A program made the position numbers and the translations under genes. Shown here in pieces: positions 6,848 through 16,600 of a stretch of DNA of 34,672 bases. Location: positions 1 through 34,672 of the forward strand of contig NZ_MDFM01000042.1 of assembly GCF_002939985.1 (NCBI RefSeq), read 5' to 3'. Under the pieces are notes generated by a model. The model was not told the origin of the DNA, ran no database searches, and was given only the letters and a program-made list of their open reading frames with translations. The number at the start of each line of letters is the position of its first letter. Within the stretch, counting starts at the first letter, position 1. This stretch comes from Xanthomonas hortorum pv. cynarae (GTDB lineage Bacteria > Pseudomonadota > Gammaproteobacteria > Xanthomonadales > Xanthomonadaceae).

Positions 6848-7132
6848 TCACTCAGGATCGTGCACCAAGCCGTAGTCAATGTCCGCGACCAAAGTAATGC
6901 CATCGGGAACATGGGTGTCGCTGTGATTCTCGACGCCTACGGGATACTCCCAAATGCTCCAGGTTACGGTGTGGCCGGAAATATCAAAGTCTGCTGTATG
7001 GATCAGCTCAGGGCCCATGTTGCGCTCGCCGTCCCCCTGACAATCCCACTCTAGATCAGAAGCAGAAACAGAAACCTTCTGACCTGTTGCATTGACCCTG
7101 AAGGTTGCAACTCCGCTCGCTTCTACGTGCAT
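6848..7132 (-). CDS. Hypothetical beta-rich protein, 94 aa
   Basis: The start is well supported by CCAGGAGACT directly upstream on the minus strand. The protein is acidic, with alternating hydrophobic residues that suggest an all-beta fold, and it has no signal peptide, cysteine pair or membrane segment. Residues around HTVTWSIWEYPVGVEN are the most distinctive part. No family was recognised. It is flanked by a hairpin downstream and a dispersed repeat upstream (7175-7212), and is probably a single-gene unit. Confidence 0.6.
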   Translation of the reverse strand: MHVEASGVATFRVNATGQKVSVSASDLEWDCQGDGERNMGPELIHTADFDISGHTVTWSIWEYPVGVENHSDTHVPDGITLVADIDYGLVHDPE

Positions 7133-7174
7133 ATGAGTCTCCTGGTTTTTTGATGAGAGGGCTAACTACTGTTG

Positions 7175-7212
7175 GACCGCCTAAGCGCGGCATAACCTGA
7201 TCCTCGCTGACT
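7175..7212 (+). repeat. Dispersed intergenic repeat, copy 2
   Basis: This copy of the repeat at 1303-1340 shares GACCGCCTAAGCGCGG exactly and then diverges at a few bases before GATCCTCGCTGA. It lies upstream of the 6848-7132 gene. Confidence 0.5.
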
Positions 7213-7248
7213 GCCTGACTGCGGCAAATCACCACGAGCGTTTGAAGC

Positions 7249-7347
7249 TCACCGCTTTTCAGCTATGTCCCCCTGACACCAGGTTTTACGCCGCATCCCC
7301 AGTGCGGCCACAGTCAGTGCCACGATGCTCCATGCCTTGCTCAACAT
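7249..7347 (-). CDS. Tiny membrane or leader-like ORF, 32 aa
   Basis: The ATG at 7347 is preceded by AGGAGGAAGAAACA, one of the strongest ribosome binding sites in the window, which is the main reason to report it. The product has a short hydrophobic helix (AWSIVALTVAALG) and then a basic, charged tail. It could be a small membrane protein, or the surviving start of a longer exported protein whose frame was lost. No family was recognised. Confidence 0.35.
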   Translation of the reverse strand: MLSKAWSIVALTVAALGMRRKTWCQGDIAEKR

Positions 7348-7495
7348 TGTTTCTTCCTCCTGAAGAAATGTGTGGCTTTGCAGCTGCATTACATACTGCG
7401 CAACTTGATCCTCGCCGAGTTCTTGGGTTGCGTCAATGCGCTTGCGTGAGTGATCGTTGGCTTTATCGGCTTTGCCCTCATCCGCCCTGCGGGCA

Positions 7496-7519
7496 CCTTC
7501 TCCCGCGTGCGGGAGAAGG
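7496..7519. repeat. REP-like palindrome
   Basis: CCTTCTCCCGC pairs perfectly with GCGGGAGAAGG across a two-base gap. With the preceding CTCATCCGCCCTGCGGGCA it matches, in opposite orientation, the block at 28168-28208, so it is a dispersed Xanthomonas intergenic element. It lies just after the stop of the large LamG gene and may help end its transcript. Confidence 0.6.
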
Positions 7520-7534
7520 GCTTGATGTCTCAAG

Positions 7535-10500
7535 TTATTGGCTGTTTTCTGCGGTTGTCGGTGTAACCGGTGCGGGTAGAGCGAGATTATTGTTGAGTTC
7601 GGTAATCTCCGGCATCTTGCCTTCGGCAACCACACGCAAATGCGCGGTTTTTAGATTTGCCGCGTTGGTTAGCGGCAGGCGCACCTGCGTGGTGATTGGC
7701 TGCAGATCGCGTGGTGCCGCGAGTGCCGGGAACGCCACTCTTGCCAGCTCCTTCCCACGCCCATCCTCCAACACCACAAACCCGGCCGGCGCATCCGCAT
7801 GGCCAAGGCTGTGCACGGTCACTTCGATGGCGTCTGCAGTCACACGCACGTCGCCATGGCCAATACCCAGATCCGGGCGCAGTTCGACCGGGGTGGTGGC
7901 TGCGATGCGTTCGAGCTGCAGGACGGTGGTGCGGCCTGCGGGGAAGTCGATGTCGATGGCCGCGCTTTTTTCGAAAGCGAGCTCTTGCGTCTTGGCGTTG
8001 CTGTCGAGCTTGCCGTCATTTTCTTTGCTCACGCCTTGGGTGATGCGCCATTGGCCCGGGGCGACGTTCCAGCCGGTCATGCTGGCGCGCTGAGGTTTAC
8101 TGGAGGTGTTGTAGGCGATGACGGTGAAGCGGTCTTGCTGGGGTGCGGGGATGGCGATGGCTACTTGGATGGCGGCCTCCGGGTCATTGAAGCGCCAGCT
8201 CACGGTGTGGCCGGGGTAGGTTTGGTTGCGCTTGAGGGCCACGCCGCCTAGGCGTGCGCGCTGCAGGTTGACCGTGGGGGATTCCACGCGGTCGCTCCAC
8301 CAGTGGCCTTCGGTGTTCATGTAGAAGTTTTGCAGTTTCTCGCGTGCCTCGCTGCGGTAAATGGCGGCGAGATAATCCAGATTGCCGGTCTGCTCCCAGG
8401 CCACATGGTGCGGGAAGTCCGGGGCGCTGCCGTCGTCCTTGTTGGCGGCATCGATGAGCTTGCCGCTCCAGTCGCTGCGCTTGCCCATGACATCGAGAAA
8501 GTTTTCGTTGAGCAGCGACAGGCCGTTGGGGCCGCTGCTGGCCACGCGGTAGTCGATGGGCTTGAGATAACGCGCATCGCCGGTGAAGCGGTAGGCGGCC
8601 CAGAAGGTGTGCAAGGTGTCGGCGCCGCCGCTGCCTTCGAACAGTTCGCCGCCGCGGGTTTTGCCGGTTTGCCAGTTGATCTCGTTGGGCAGCGCCCAGT
8701 TGCCCTTGGCGTTGGTGTAGGCGTGGGCGAGATAGCCATCCGCTAACCCGGTGACGATGCGGCGGCTGTTGGGGTCGGCGTTATAGCCGCCCAGCAGGAT
8801 GGCCGGGTGCACGATGGGGAAGGAGTACGGTTTTTGCCATTGCCAGTTGGGCTCGCGGTAGACCTTGCGGCCGCCGAACCAGTTGCTGGCAAACAGCAGG
8901 TGGCCTTGCGGGTTGACCTGGATGACGGTGTCGAAGGCCTTGACGGTTTGCATCAGGCGCTCGACGGTGCGCGGGTCGCCCCAGTTGAGGTACAGCAGGG
9001 CGCTGTTGAGGTTGATGCCCTCCTCATACGCATGCAGCTCGTCGGTTTCGATGGTGGACAGGCCGTTGGTGAACATGCCGTTGCGGTAGTTGGCATCGGA
9101 CAGCGCGAGCATGGAGGCGTTGAGCATGTCCGGGTCCACGCCCATCAGGGCGACGCCGGGCCATTGCTGCACCAGGTCCGAATCGTCGGAGATGCCGCCG
9201 CCGAAATCGCCGTAGGCCACCTGACGCTGCTCGATCCACCAGCGGATGTAGCGGCGGGTGGCGCTAAGGTCTTGCAGCTGCCAGAACGCCCAGGCAGGCA
9301 CGCCCTTGGGCACGCTGGGCAGATCGACAGGCAACGCGCCCTGGTTGGCGTAGCTGATGTCGTTCCAGTACTGGCGGCCGAGGGCGTGGTCCGGGTCGAC
9401 GCGCAGCAGGTCGGTGATGTCGGCATCCAGGCGCTTGTAGAGCAGCTGGCGCTTGGAGGTGGTGTGTTCTTCCACCAGAAAGCCCCAGTTGTCCTTGACC
9501 TGGTTGAAGCGGTCGGCGACGTGCTCTTTGATGGCCTCATTGCGCGGTTTGAACACCAGTTGCAGCTGGGTGCCGTCGAGCGCGTTGGCATCGAAGCCGG
9601 GCGCGGCGGCGGCGATGCTGAGCATCAGGCTGTCGTTGCTCAGGATTCTGTCGCGCAGGTCCAGCCACAGGGTGCGGGCCTGGCCGGGGGTGACCGCCAC
9701 CGAGACATCGATCATGTCGCGTGCGGGCCAGATGGGGTCCTTGATGCGGATGTTGAGCGGGATGCTGCCGTTGTGGGTGGCCGGCAGGTTGAGCGCGGGC
9801 AGGGTGATGGCGATGCCATCCAGGCCGTCGTGCATGTTCTCCCAGCCGTAGGACCAGCTGCGCATCAGCGCCTGGTCTGGCGGCGGGTTGCCCAGGCTGG
9901 ACGGCACCAGGATGTGCACGATGGGTTGCTGCGCGCTGCCGGCGGCGGTCTTGTCGCTGGGGCGCTTGCGCGCTGGCGCCTTGGTGGGCAGGGCGACCAC
10001 GGTCTGGCGCTCGCCTGGCGGGTAGCGGCCGGCGATGACATCGCGCAGCGGTGCGAGGTTGTCGTAGTCAGGCTGGATGTCGCTGCGCACGGTGTAGCTG
10101 AGTTGCGCGCTGCCTTTGGGCACCTCGCCCGGCTGCACGTTGTAGGCCCAGATTTCCTGGATGGGGGTTTCCTGCGCGGTGTTGGCAAAGCGCAGCGTGC
10201 CGCCGCGACGCTCGGGGAACTGGTCCACGCTGCGCACCACGCCTTGGCTGCGCGCGAACAGCGGCTGCGCCTGCACGGTGGCAGCACCGGCGGCAGCGGG
10301 CGCGGTGTAGCTGGCTTGGCCATATGCGGCGCCGCGCAGCTCGATGCGGTTGACCGGCTCGTCCGGCAGGGTGAGGTCCAGCGCCTTGCCGCCTTCGACG
10401 TAGGTGTTCCAGTCCGGCAGCTGGAAGTAGTCGTCGCGCCCGGGCAGGCGCGAGCGGTTGTAGACGCCGGGCCAGGTGGTTTCGGAGATGCCGTCGGTGG

Positions 10501-11422
10501 CCTTCCACATCCATTGCTTGAGGTCGCGGGCGTCGGCGAATTCCACCTTGCGGATACGGGTGATGGGTGCGCTCAGCAGCGGCGGTGCGTGGCCGTTGTC
10601 CCAGCCAAAGCGGTGCAGGAAGGCGGCGTGTTGCGCGTTGCCGGTGGGTGCTTCAGCGGTGGCGGGCTCCTGCAGGCGTGCGAGCGCGGCGGCGCCGCTG
10701 GCGTCGAGCATGCGGTCGTAGATGCGGATCTCGTCGAAGTCGCTGCCACGCAAAAAGTTGTAGCGGCTCTGCACCTGGTGCGGCGACATCACGCGGCCGG
10801 CCAGGCCAAACTGGTCGAGTGCGGCGTCGAAGTCGAGCGCGCCGCCGTTGGCGCAGGGCGCACCGCAGTCCACGCGTGCGGCCTCCTTGCCATCGACATA
10901 CAGGCGCACGCCGCGGGTTTCGTCCCAGGCAAACGCAATGTGGGTCCAGTCGCTGGCGGCCGGGTTCTTATCGAGATTGAAAGAGACACGGGTGCGCGCG
11001 AGGTTGGCGTCGGTAACGAAGGCATCGAAGCCGTGGCCGTTCCAGTCGATGCGCAGCCAGGCCATGTCCCAGCTGGTGTGGTCGGCATAGCCAACGCGGA
11101 AGATCACGAATGGCGCCTCGCCCACCGGGTAGCGCGCGCGCCAGAAAAAGCTCAGCGTGCCGCGCTGGGTGTAGAGGTTGCCGGGCGCATTCCACGACAG
11201 CACGCCGTCGTCGGCCCATTCGATGGCGTTGCCGCGTTTGCCGGTGGGCACCAGCGCGATCTTGTCGCGGAAGTTGGGCACGCCATCACCGCGGGCCACA
11301 TCGGCCTCCAGGCTGCGATCGGCCGAGACCCGGAACAACAACTCCGGGGCCGTGGGGGTGGCCGCACTTGCCGGCAGCGCGATCAGACACAACAAACCCA
11401 TCCAAACCTTCAGCACACGCAC
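7535..11422 (-). CDS. Large exported LamG/toroid/CARDB-like protein of the pectin locus
   Basis: About 1295 residues. A GTG at 11422 gives a complete signal peptide (MRVLKVWMGLLCLIALPASA). The ATG at 11401 has the better ribosome binding site (GAAGG) but would lose the positive charge, so the true start is one or the other. Residues about 25-255 look like a LamG/concanavalin-type carbohydrate-binding domain (GTLSFFWRARYPVG, YVDGKEAARVD). About 300-700 are beta-rich. About 740-1140 look like a helical toroid with many Trp, Tyr, His and acidic residues (ELFEGSGGADTLHTFWAAYR), as in polysaccharide lyases and hydrolases. The end resembles a CARDB domain. It lies 199 bases after the pectate lyase gene. 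It probably cleaves a pectin-related glycan, but I cannot assign a family. Confidence 0.7.
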   Translation of the reverse strand: MRVLKVWMGLLCLIALPASAATPTAPELLFRVSADRSLEADVARGDGVPNFRDKIALVPTGKRGNAIEWADDGVLSWNAPGNLYTQRGTLSFFWRARYPVGEAPFVIFRVGYADHTSWDMAWLRIDWNGHGFDAFVTDANLARTRVSFNLDKNPAASDWTHIAFAWDETRGVRLYVDGKEAARVDCGAPCANGGALDFDAALDQFGLAGRVMSPHQVQSRYNFLRGSDFDEIRIYDRMLDASGAAALARLQEPATAEAPTGNAQHAAFLHRFGWDNGHAPPLLSAPITRIRKVEFADARDLKQWMWKATDGISETTWPGVYNRSRLPGRDDYFQLPDWNTYVEGGKALDLTLPDEPVNRIELRGAAYGQASYTAPAAAGAATVQAQPLFARSQGVVRSVDQFPERRGGTLRFANTAQETPIQEIWAYNVQPGEVPKGSAQLSYTVRSDIQPDYDNLAPLRDVIAGRYPPGERQTVVALPTKAPARKRPSDKTAAGSAQQPIVHILVPSSLGNPPPDQALMRSWSYGWENMHDGLDGIAITLPALNLPATHNGSIPLNIRIKDPIWPARDMIDVSVAVTPGQARTLWLDLRDRILSNDSLMLSIAAAAPGFDANALDGTQLQLVFKPRNEAIKEHVADRFNQVKDNWGFLVEEHTTSKRQLLYKRLDADITDLLRVDPDHALGRQYWNDISYANQGALPVDLPSVPKGVPAWAFWQLQDLSATRRYIRWWIEQRQVAYGDFGGGISDDSDLVQQWPGVALMGVDPDMLNASMLALSDANYRNGMFTNGLSTIETDELHAYEEGINLNSALLYLNWGDPRTVERLMQTVKAFDTVIQVNPQGHLLFASNWFGGRKVYREPNWQWQKPYSFPIVHPAILLGGYNADPNSRRIVTGLADGYLAHAYTNAKGNWALPNEINWQTGKTRGGELFEGSGGADTLHTFWAAYRFTGDARYLKPIDYRVASSGPNGLSLLNENFLDVMGKRSDWSGKLIDAANKDDGSAPDFPHHVAWEQTGNLDYLAAIYRSEAREKLQNFYMNTEGHWWSDRVESPTVNLQRARLGGVALKRNQTYPGHTVSWRFNDPEAAIQVAIAIPAPQQDRFTVIAYNTSSKPQRASMTGWNVAPGQWRITQGVSKENDGKLDSNAKTQELAFEKSAAIDIDFPAGRTTVLQLERIAATTPVELRPDLGIGHGDVRVTADAIEVTVHSLGHADAPAGFVVLEDGRGKELARVAFPALAAPRDLQPITTQVRLPLTNAANLKTAHLRVVAEGKMPEITELNNNLALPAPVTPTTAENSQ

Positions 11423-11621
11423 CTCGTCTGGTTCAAAACCACTCTTCAAAACCACTGCCGCACCGCATGGGCGACAGACACTGCAACGTGCCACCGCAAC
11501 GCGGCACGCGGTGCACGGTGGGCAGCGAGCAAGCGGGCCGGCACGTACGAGAGTACATGCGGTGCCTGCGTGCTGCGCGCGCCAGCATGCGCCGCGTGCG
11601 GTGGTGCGATGGCTGCGTCCA

Positions 11622-12665
11622 CTACAGCCCGTTTGCGGCCTTCCACTTGGGAATCTCATCCTTCAACAACTTGTCCGGCCAGGTGCCATGCCAGGCGTAG
11701 CCCACGCGGCGCTCGTTGGGCACCTGCATGTAGTCGGTCAAGGCCTTGCCCTCGCGGTTGGCATACAAGGGGCGTTGATTCTGCAGGTCGTAGAAGCGTG
11801 CCCATAGCGATGCACCCGGTTGCGCCACCAGGATCACGTCCTTGCCGGTTTCCTGGGTGGGGTCGTCGATTTTCTTGGTGGCCAGATCGCGCATGCGATG
11901 GGTGTCGAACCAGACACCGGCCGCTTGCACCGCGGTCTTGATCTTGGCCGAGGGGTTGGGCTGGCGCATCAAAAACCGCACGATGCTCACCGACTCGCTA
12001 GACGACAACGAGGCCAGTTCATACGCACGCGCCTTGGCCGGCTTGAGCGTGACCTCGTCGTATTGCGCGCCCCAGATGGTGAGCGTGCCGCCGATCTTGA
12101 CCTGGGTGGCGAGCACGCATTCCAGACCCTTGGCCACCGCCTGTACTGCGCGTGCGCCGTGGCTGCTGCGCAATTGCGCGCCGGTGTCGCCCTTGCCCTC
12201 GCCGATGTCCTGCAGCAGGTTGAGCATGCGCACCATCGCATCGTCGTTGTAGGTGATCTGATGGTGGTAGGACGACAGGTCCGGATAGAACTGCGGCCAG
12301 CCGCCATTGGCGTATTGCGCCTTGAGCAGGTAGTCCACGCCACGGCGTGCGGCGGCGATGTACTTGGCGTTCTTTTCGTTCTTGAAGGCGGTGGACAGGT
12401 ACGTGATTTCGTACGTGGTCGCCTTGTTGTCGATGGTGGCGTCGTCCTTGCGCCCAGGCTGTTGCAGCTCGGCGATTTCGGCAGCGGTAAAGGTGCGGTT
12501 GTAGTCGACGGCGACGCCCTTGTACTGCTTGGACCAGCCACCGGAGGCGGTCTGCAGCAACAAGATGTTGTCGGCGATATTGTCGGCCAGTGCGGATAGC
12601 GGTGCCAGCAACAAGGCGCCAGCGAAGGCGAGCGTGTGGAAACGGAGCAGGTGCGAACGGATCAT
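11622..12665 (-). CDS. Pectate lyase, polysaccharide lyase family 10
   Basis: The protein has 347 residues, the usual size of a single-domain PL10 enzyme. A signal peptide ends near ALA-DN (about residue 28). Family features are GGWSKQY near the N-terminus, DDATIDNKATTYEI, the repeat-like YLLKAQYANGGWPQFYPD, and YNDDAMVRML. PL10 enzymes form an (alpha/alpha) toroid and split de-esterified polygalacturonate by calcium-dependent beta-elimination. The start overlaps the stop of the methylesterase gene (TGATG at 12667-12663), so the two are translationally coupled, and the products act in sequence on pectin. It is expected to be secreted to the periplasm and probably outward by type II secretion. 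Confidence 0.92.
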   Translation of the reverse strand: MIRSHLLRFHTLAFAGALLLAPLSALADNIADNILLLQTASGGWSKQYKGVAVDYNRTFTAAEIAELQQPGRKDDATIDNKATTYEITYLSTAFKNEKNAKYIAAARRGVDYLLKAQYANGGWPQFYPDLSSYHHQITYNDDAMVRMLNLLQDIGEGKGDTGAQLRSSHGARAVQAVAKGLECVLATQVKIGGTLTIWGAQYDEVTLKPAKARAYELASLSSSESVSIVRFLMRQPNPSAKIKTAVQAAGVWFDTHRMRDLATKKIDDPTQETGKDVILVAQPGASLWARFYDLQNQRPLYANREGKALTDYMQVPNERRVGYAWHGTWPDKLLKDEIPKWKAANGL

Positions 12666-13642
12666 CAGAACGGCCTCCAGCTGCCCAGGATGGTGTTGCG
12701 GTCCAGCGCGGCGGCCTGCGCAGCGGTGAGTTGGCGCGACCACTTCACGCGGCGCGACGGGTTGGCGCCGTTGCCGCTGCTCTGGTATTCGCTGTAGCGG
12801 GCAGTGGCCTCGTTGGCGGCGTTGCCCCAGTTGTTCCAGCCCTCGGGCAGGATGTGTGCGCCCAGCTGGCTGCTGATGAAGCTGACGCTGGCATACGGCC
12901 GCCATGGGCGCCCCAGGTGCACGCGCGAGACACCGCTGGCAGCGGTGACGCGGGCATTGCGAAACACGAAGCCGCGCGCGCTTTCCTGCGGGGTGGAGGC
13001 GGCGGTGAGATAGCCATCGCCCAGCGAGTGCAGCTGCACGTTTTCGAACAGCGCGGTGCCGGCGCCGAACACGAAGTCCACCGTGCCTTCGACATAGCAG
13101 TCGAGGAAATACGACAGCTTGGCGCCGCGCAGATACAGCGTGTCTTGATAACCGAGGAAGCGCACATCGCGGAACGCAGCGCGGTCGCCATCCACACGCA
13201 CCGCCACCGCCTGCCCGACCGGGCCTGCGTGATTACCGAAGCTCAATTGCTCGGCAGTGAAGTCGTTGCCGGCGATGATGACGCTGGACGAGCCGGAGGT
13301 GCCGTATTCGGTGCCGGTGGCTGGATTGATGCGTGAGGCGTAGTTGTCGTAAGTGATGATGGTCTGGGTGGCGCCGGCGCCGGTGAGCTTGAGCGCCGGT
13401 GCGTTGGACGGCACCACGATCAGCTCCTGATAGGTGCCGGCGCCGATGTTGATCTGCGCGCGTTTGCCGCCCTGCACAGCGGCGTCGATGGCGGCCTGCA
13501 CGGTGCGGTAGCCGGCGCTGCCCTGCTTGGCCACGGTGTAGACCGGGTCGGCAGCGATGGCGGCGGTGCTGCCGAGCGACAGCCCGGCCAGCAAGGCGGT
13601 GGCGACGAGGGTGCGTAACACGATCCTGCGATGCGGTTGCAT
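12665..13642 (-). CDS. Pectin methylesterase, carbohydrate esterase family 8
   Basis: The protein has 325 residues with a signal peptide ending near residue 31. The CE8 motifs are present in order: GTYQE (69-73), QAVAVRV (144-150), GYQDTLY (164-170, with Asp167), GTVDFVFG (186-193, with Asp189) and LGRPW (243-247, with Arg245). The two aspartates and the arginine correspond to the known catalytic set. The fold is a right-handed beta-helix. The enzyme removes methyl esters from homogalacturonan, making it a substrate for the next gene's pectate lyase. The ribosome binding site (CAGGAG) lies across the stop region of the receptor gene upstream, only 12 bases away, so receptor, esterase and lyase probably form one operon. 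Confidence 0.95.
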   Translation of the reverse strand: MQPHRRIVLRTLVATALLAGLSLGSTAAIAADPVYTVAKQGSAGYRTVQAAIDAAVQGGKRAQINIGAGTYQELIVVPSNAPALKLTGAGATQTIITYDNYASRINPATGTEYGTSGSSSVIIAGNDFTAEQLSFGNHAGPVGQAVAVRVDGDRAAFRDVRFLGYQDTLYLRGAKLSYFLDCYVEGTVDFVFGAGTALFENVQLHSLGDGYLTAASTPQESARGFVFRNARVTAASGVSRVHLGRPWRPYASVSFISSQLGAHILPEGWNNWGNAANEATARYSEYQSSGNGANPSRRVKWSRQLTAAQAAALDRNTILGSWRPF

Positions 13643-13654
13643 GCGTTGCTCCTG

Positions 13655-16600
13655 TCAGAACTTGTAGCGCGCGCCGATGTAGTACTGGCGCCCGGTGACG
13701 GTGTACTTGTCGGGCAGTTCCAGCGTGGAATCGACGTAGCGGCGGTCGGGGGTGTCGAGCAGGTTGATGGCCTCAAACGTCAGCGACAGGTGGTCGTTGA
13801 GCTTGTAGGACATGTTGAAATCCACGTTTTCCACGCTGTATTTGCCGGTCACATCGGCCGTGACCAGGCGCCTGCCATCCAGGTCGTAGACGTCTTCCTG
13901 GGCGAGGATGTTGTTGATGTAGCCATCGCGGTAACTGGTGGACACGCGCGCACTGAAGCGGCCGTCGTCGTAATAGACGGTGGCGTTGTAGGACTGCGGC
14001 GAGAGGTTGAGCAGGTCGCGCTCGGTGGCGGTGGCGGTGGTGGTGATGCTGGTGTTGCTGCTGCCTGCGGTACTGAACAGGTAATTGATCTTGGAATCGA
14101 CCTGGGTGTAGTTGAGCTGGATGCCGAAATTGCGCCAGAAGCCGGGCAAAAAATCGAAGGCCTGCTGGTAGGTCAACTCGAAGCCCTTGAGCGGGCCGCC
14201 GGGCGTGTTGAAGTAGCTCTGCACATTGAAGATGGTGTCTGGGGTAAAGCCGGCGGGCAGCAGATCCAGCGCGTAGCCCATCGCCTCCCAGGTGCTGAGC
14301 ACGCGGGTGCGTTGCACGTAGCTGTCGATGTCCTTGTAGAACACCGCCGCCGACAACAACGAGCCTTCGCGGAAATACCACTCGGCGCTGAGGTCGTAGT
14401 TGGTGGAGCGGAACGGGTCGAGCTTGGGGTTGCCCAGATTGATCGAGAAAAACCGCCCGTCGTCGAAGAACTGGGTGGGCCCGCCGCTGACGCTGGGCGA
14501 CAGATACGCCAGCGTGGGGCGCGCCATGGTCTTGGCCGCACCGAAACGCAGCACGACCTCATCGCTGACATCCCAGGACAGATTCAACGAAGGCAGGATG
14601 TCGCGGTAATTATGGTTGACCGTGGTGGGCACCAGCAGGCGCTCGCCGGCTGCGGCGGTGGCGCTGGCCACGCCGAAGAACGATTCGCACGCTGACGAAA
14701 TCGCGCCGGCCACGGTGGCCGTACACGGCGCATAACCGCTGGCGGCGATCTGCGTCTGCACATAGCGCACACCCAGGTTGCCACGCAGCGCGCGTCCCCA
14801 CAGGTCGGTGTTGAAATCGAGCTGCAGGTAAGTGCCCAGGCTCTTTTCGTTGACCGCGAAATTGTTGTTGGACGAGCCGAAGTGGCCCACATCGGCCAGG
14901 CGGTAGTCGCCACCGGGCACGCCGGTGTCGCAGTTGCAATTGATGTTGAGCAGGTCGGCGACTTTCTGGAAATCCGGAATCACCCAGGTGGTGGGGAAGC
15001 TGCCGTTCAAGCTGCGGCCGAAGCCATCCAGGTTGGTGCTCAGCTCATTGACGCCCACACCAGCCGGCAATGCCTGCGCCAAGCGCCCGTAGGAGATGTT
15101 GCGCGACTCCGACGTGTCCATGTCGTAGTTCTTGTAGGCCAGCCCGGTGCGAAAAGTGAAGGTGGGGCTGATGTTGAATTCCAGATCCACCTTGGCGGTG
15201 TCGAAGGTGTTGTTCACCGACTGCGGGTTGAGCCGCACTTCGCTGATGTTGGTGCCGCGCGCGGTGCCGTTGCTGTTGACCGGCACTGCGCCATAGCCCA
15301 GCCACTGCCAGTTGTTGGGGTTACCCGCATCGAACGGGAAACTCATGCTGGGGTAATCGCCACCGTTGCGCCGGTCGAGCACGAAACCATCGAGATTGGT
15401 GTTGTCGAAACTCACCATCGAAAACTCGGGGCGCTCGTAGTCCGAGGTCGAGTGGCCGACCAATGCGTTGAGGCGCACCTGATCGTTGAAGCGGTGCTGC
15501 AGGTCCAGACTGAATTGCTTGAACTCGGTGGATTCTTCGATGTTGCTGGATTCGGTGCGGAAGTCGACGTTGTCGAACACGCCGTAGGTGAGGCGGTTCT
15601 GGTCGTCCACCTGCGCCTCGCGCACGGCGATCTGAGTCTTGCCGCCGAAGTTGGCGGTGCGGTGCAGGTTGGCGCCGACCGAGTCTTCACGCTGGTCCTT
15701 GTCCAGCTTGGAATACAGCATGTCGAAGTTCAGCAGGGTGTCGTCGCTGACCTTGAATTGCAGCGCGCCGGTGACGCCGAGACGTTTGATCTCGTGATCG
15801 GTGCGGATGTAGCGCGGGTAACGCGGAATCCACGCATCGGTGGCGGTCTCGTAGGCCTGGATGTTCTCCGGCGTGTTGGCCGGGCGCGCGATGCCGGTGC
15901 CGCAGTTGGCGGCGTTGATGCCGTAGCTGCCCCAGCCGTTGTTGCGGTCCTGGTTGGCCTGCGAGCCGACCCCGGCCGGGGTTTCATTGGCCAGCGGGTT
16001 GCGCGGAGTCTGCGGGTTGTAGCCCACCGGCGAACAGAAGCCGTAGGTGCCGTTGTTGGTGGCGGTGCTCTGGTTGGAGTTGCGGTAGTTGCCGTGCTCC
16101 CAGCGCACCGGGTTGTAGCCTTCCTCTCGCAGGTGACGCTCGCTGTAGGACACCGACATCAAGGCGCCAACGCGGCCATCGGCCCAGATGTTGCTGATCA
16201 GGCCGGAAAAACGCGGGTCCTTTTCGCGTGAGAGATCGTTGTAGCCGTATTGGGTGGAGGCGGCCGCTTCGAAGCCGTCGAAGTCGAACGGGCGCGAGCC
16301 GCGCAGATCGACGGTGGCGCCCAATGAGCCTTCGTCCATCTGCGCCGATTGGGTCTTGCTGATGGTGACGCGGCTGAAGAGTTCCGAGGCAAACGTATTG
16401 AAATCGAAACCGCGGCTGCGGTTGACGCCATCGCTGCCGCTGCCGGCGGTGGCCAGTGCTTCCAGTCCGTTGATGCGCACGCGGGTGAAGTCCGAGCCCA
16501 GGCCGCGCACGGAGATCTGCTTGCCCTCGCCGCCTTCGCGGTCGATGGAGACGCCGGCGATGCGTTGCATCGATTCGGCCAGATTCAGATCGGGAAACTT

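Noticed and set aside
8807..11941. Very long plus-strand open frame of 1044 codons
   Set aside because: It is the antisense shadow of the large LamG gene and the end of the pectate lyase gene. Its translation is Gly/Val/Ala-rich with no domain, as expected opposite GC-rich coding DNA.
13631..16231. Several plus-strand open frames of 350-450 codons
   Set aside because: All are shadows of the first TonB-dependent receptor gene.
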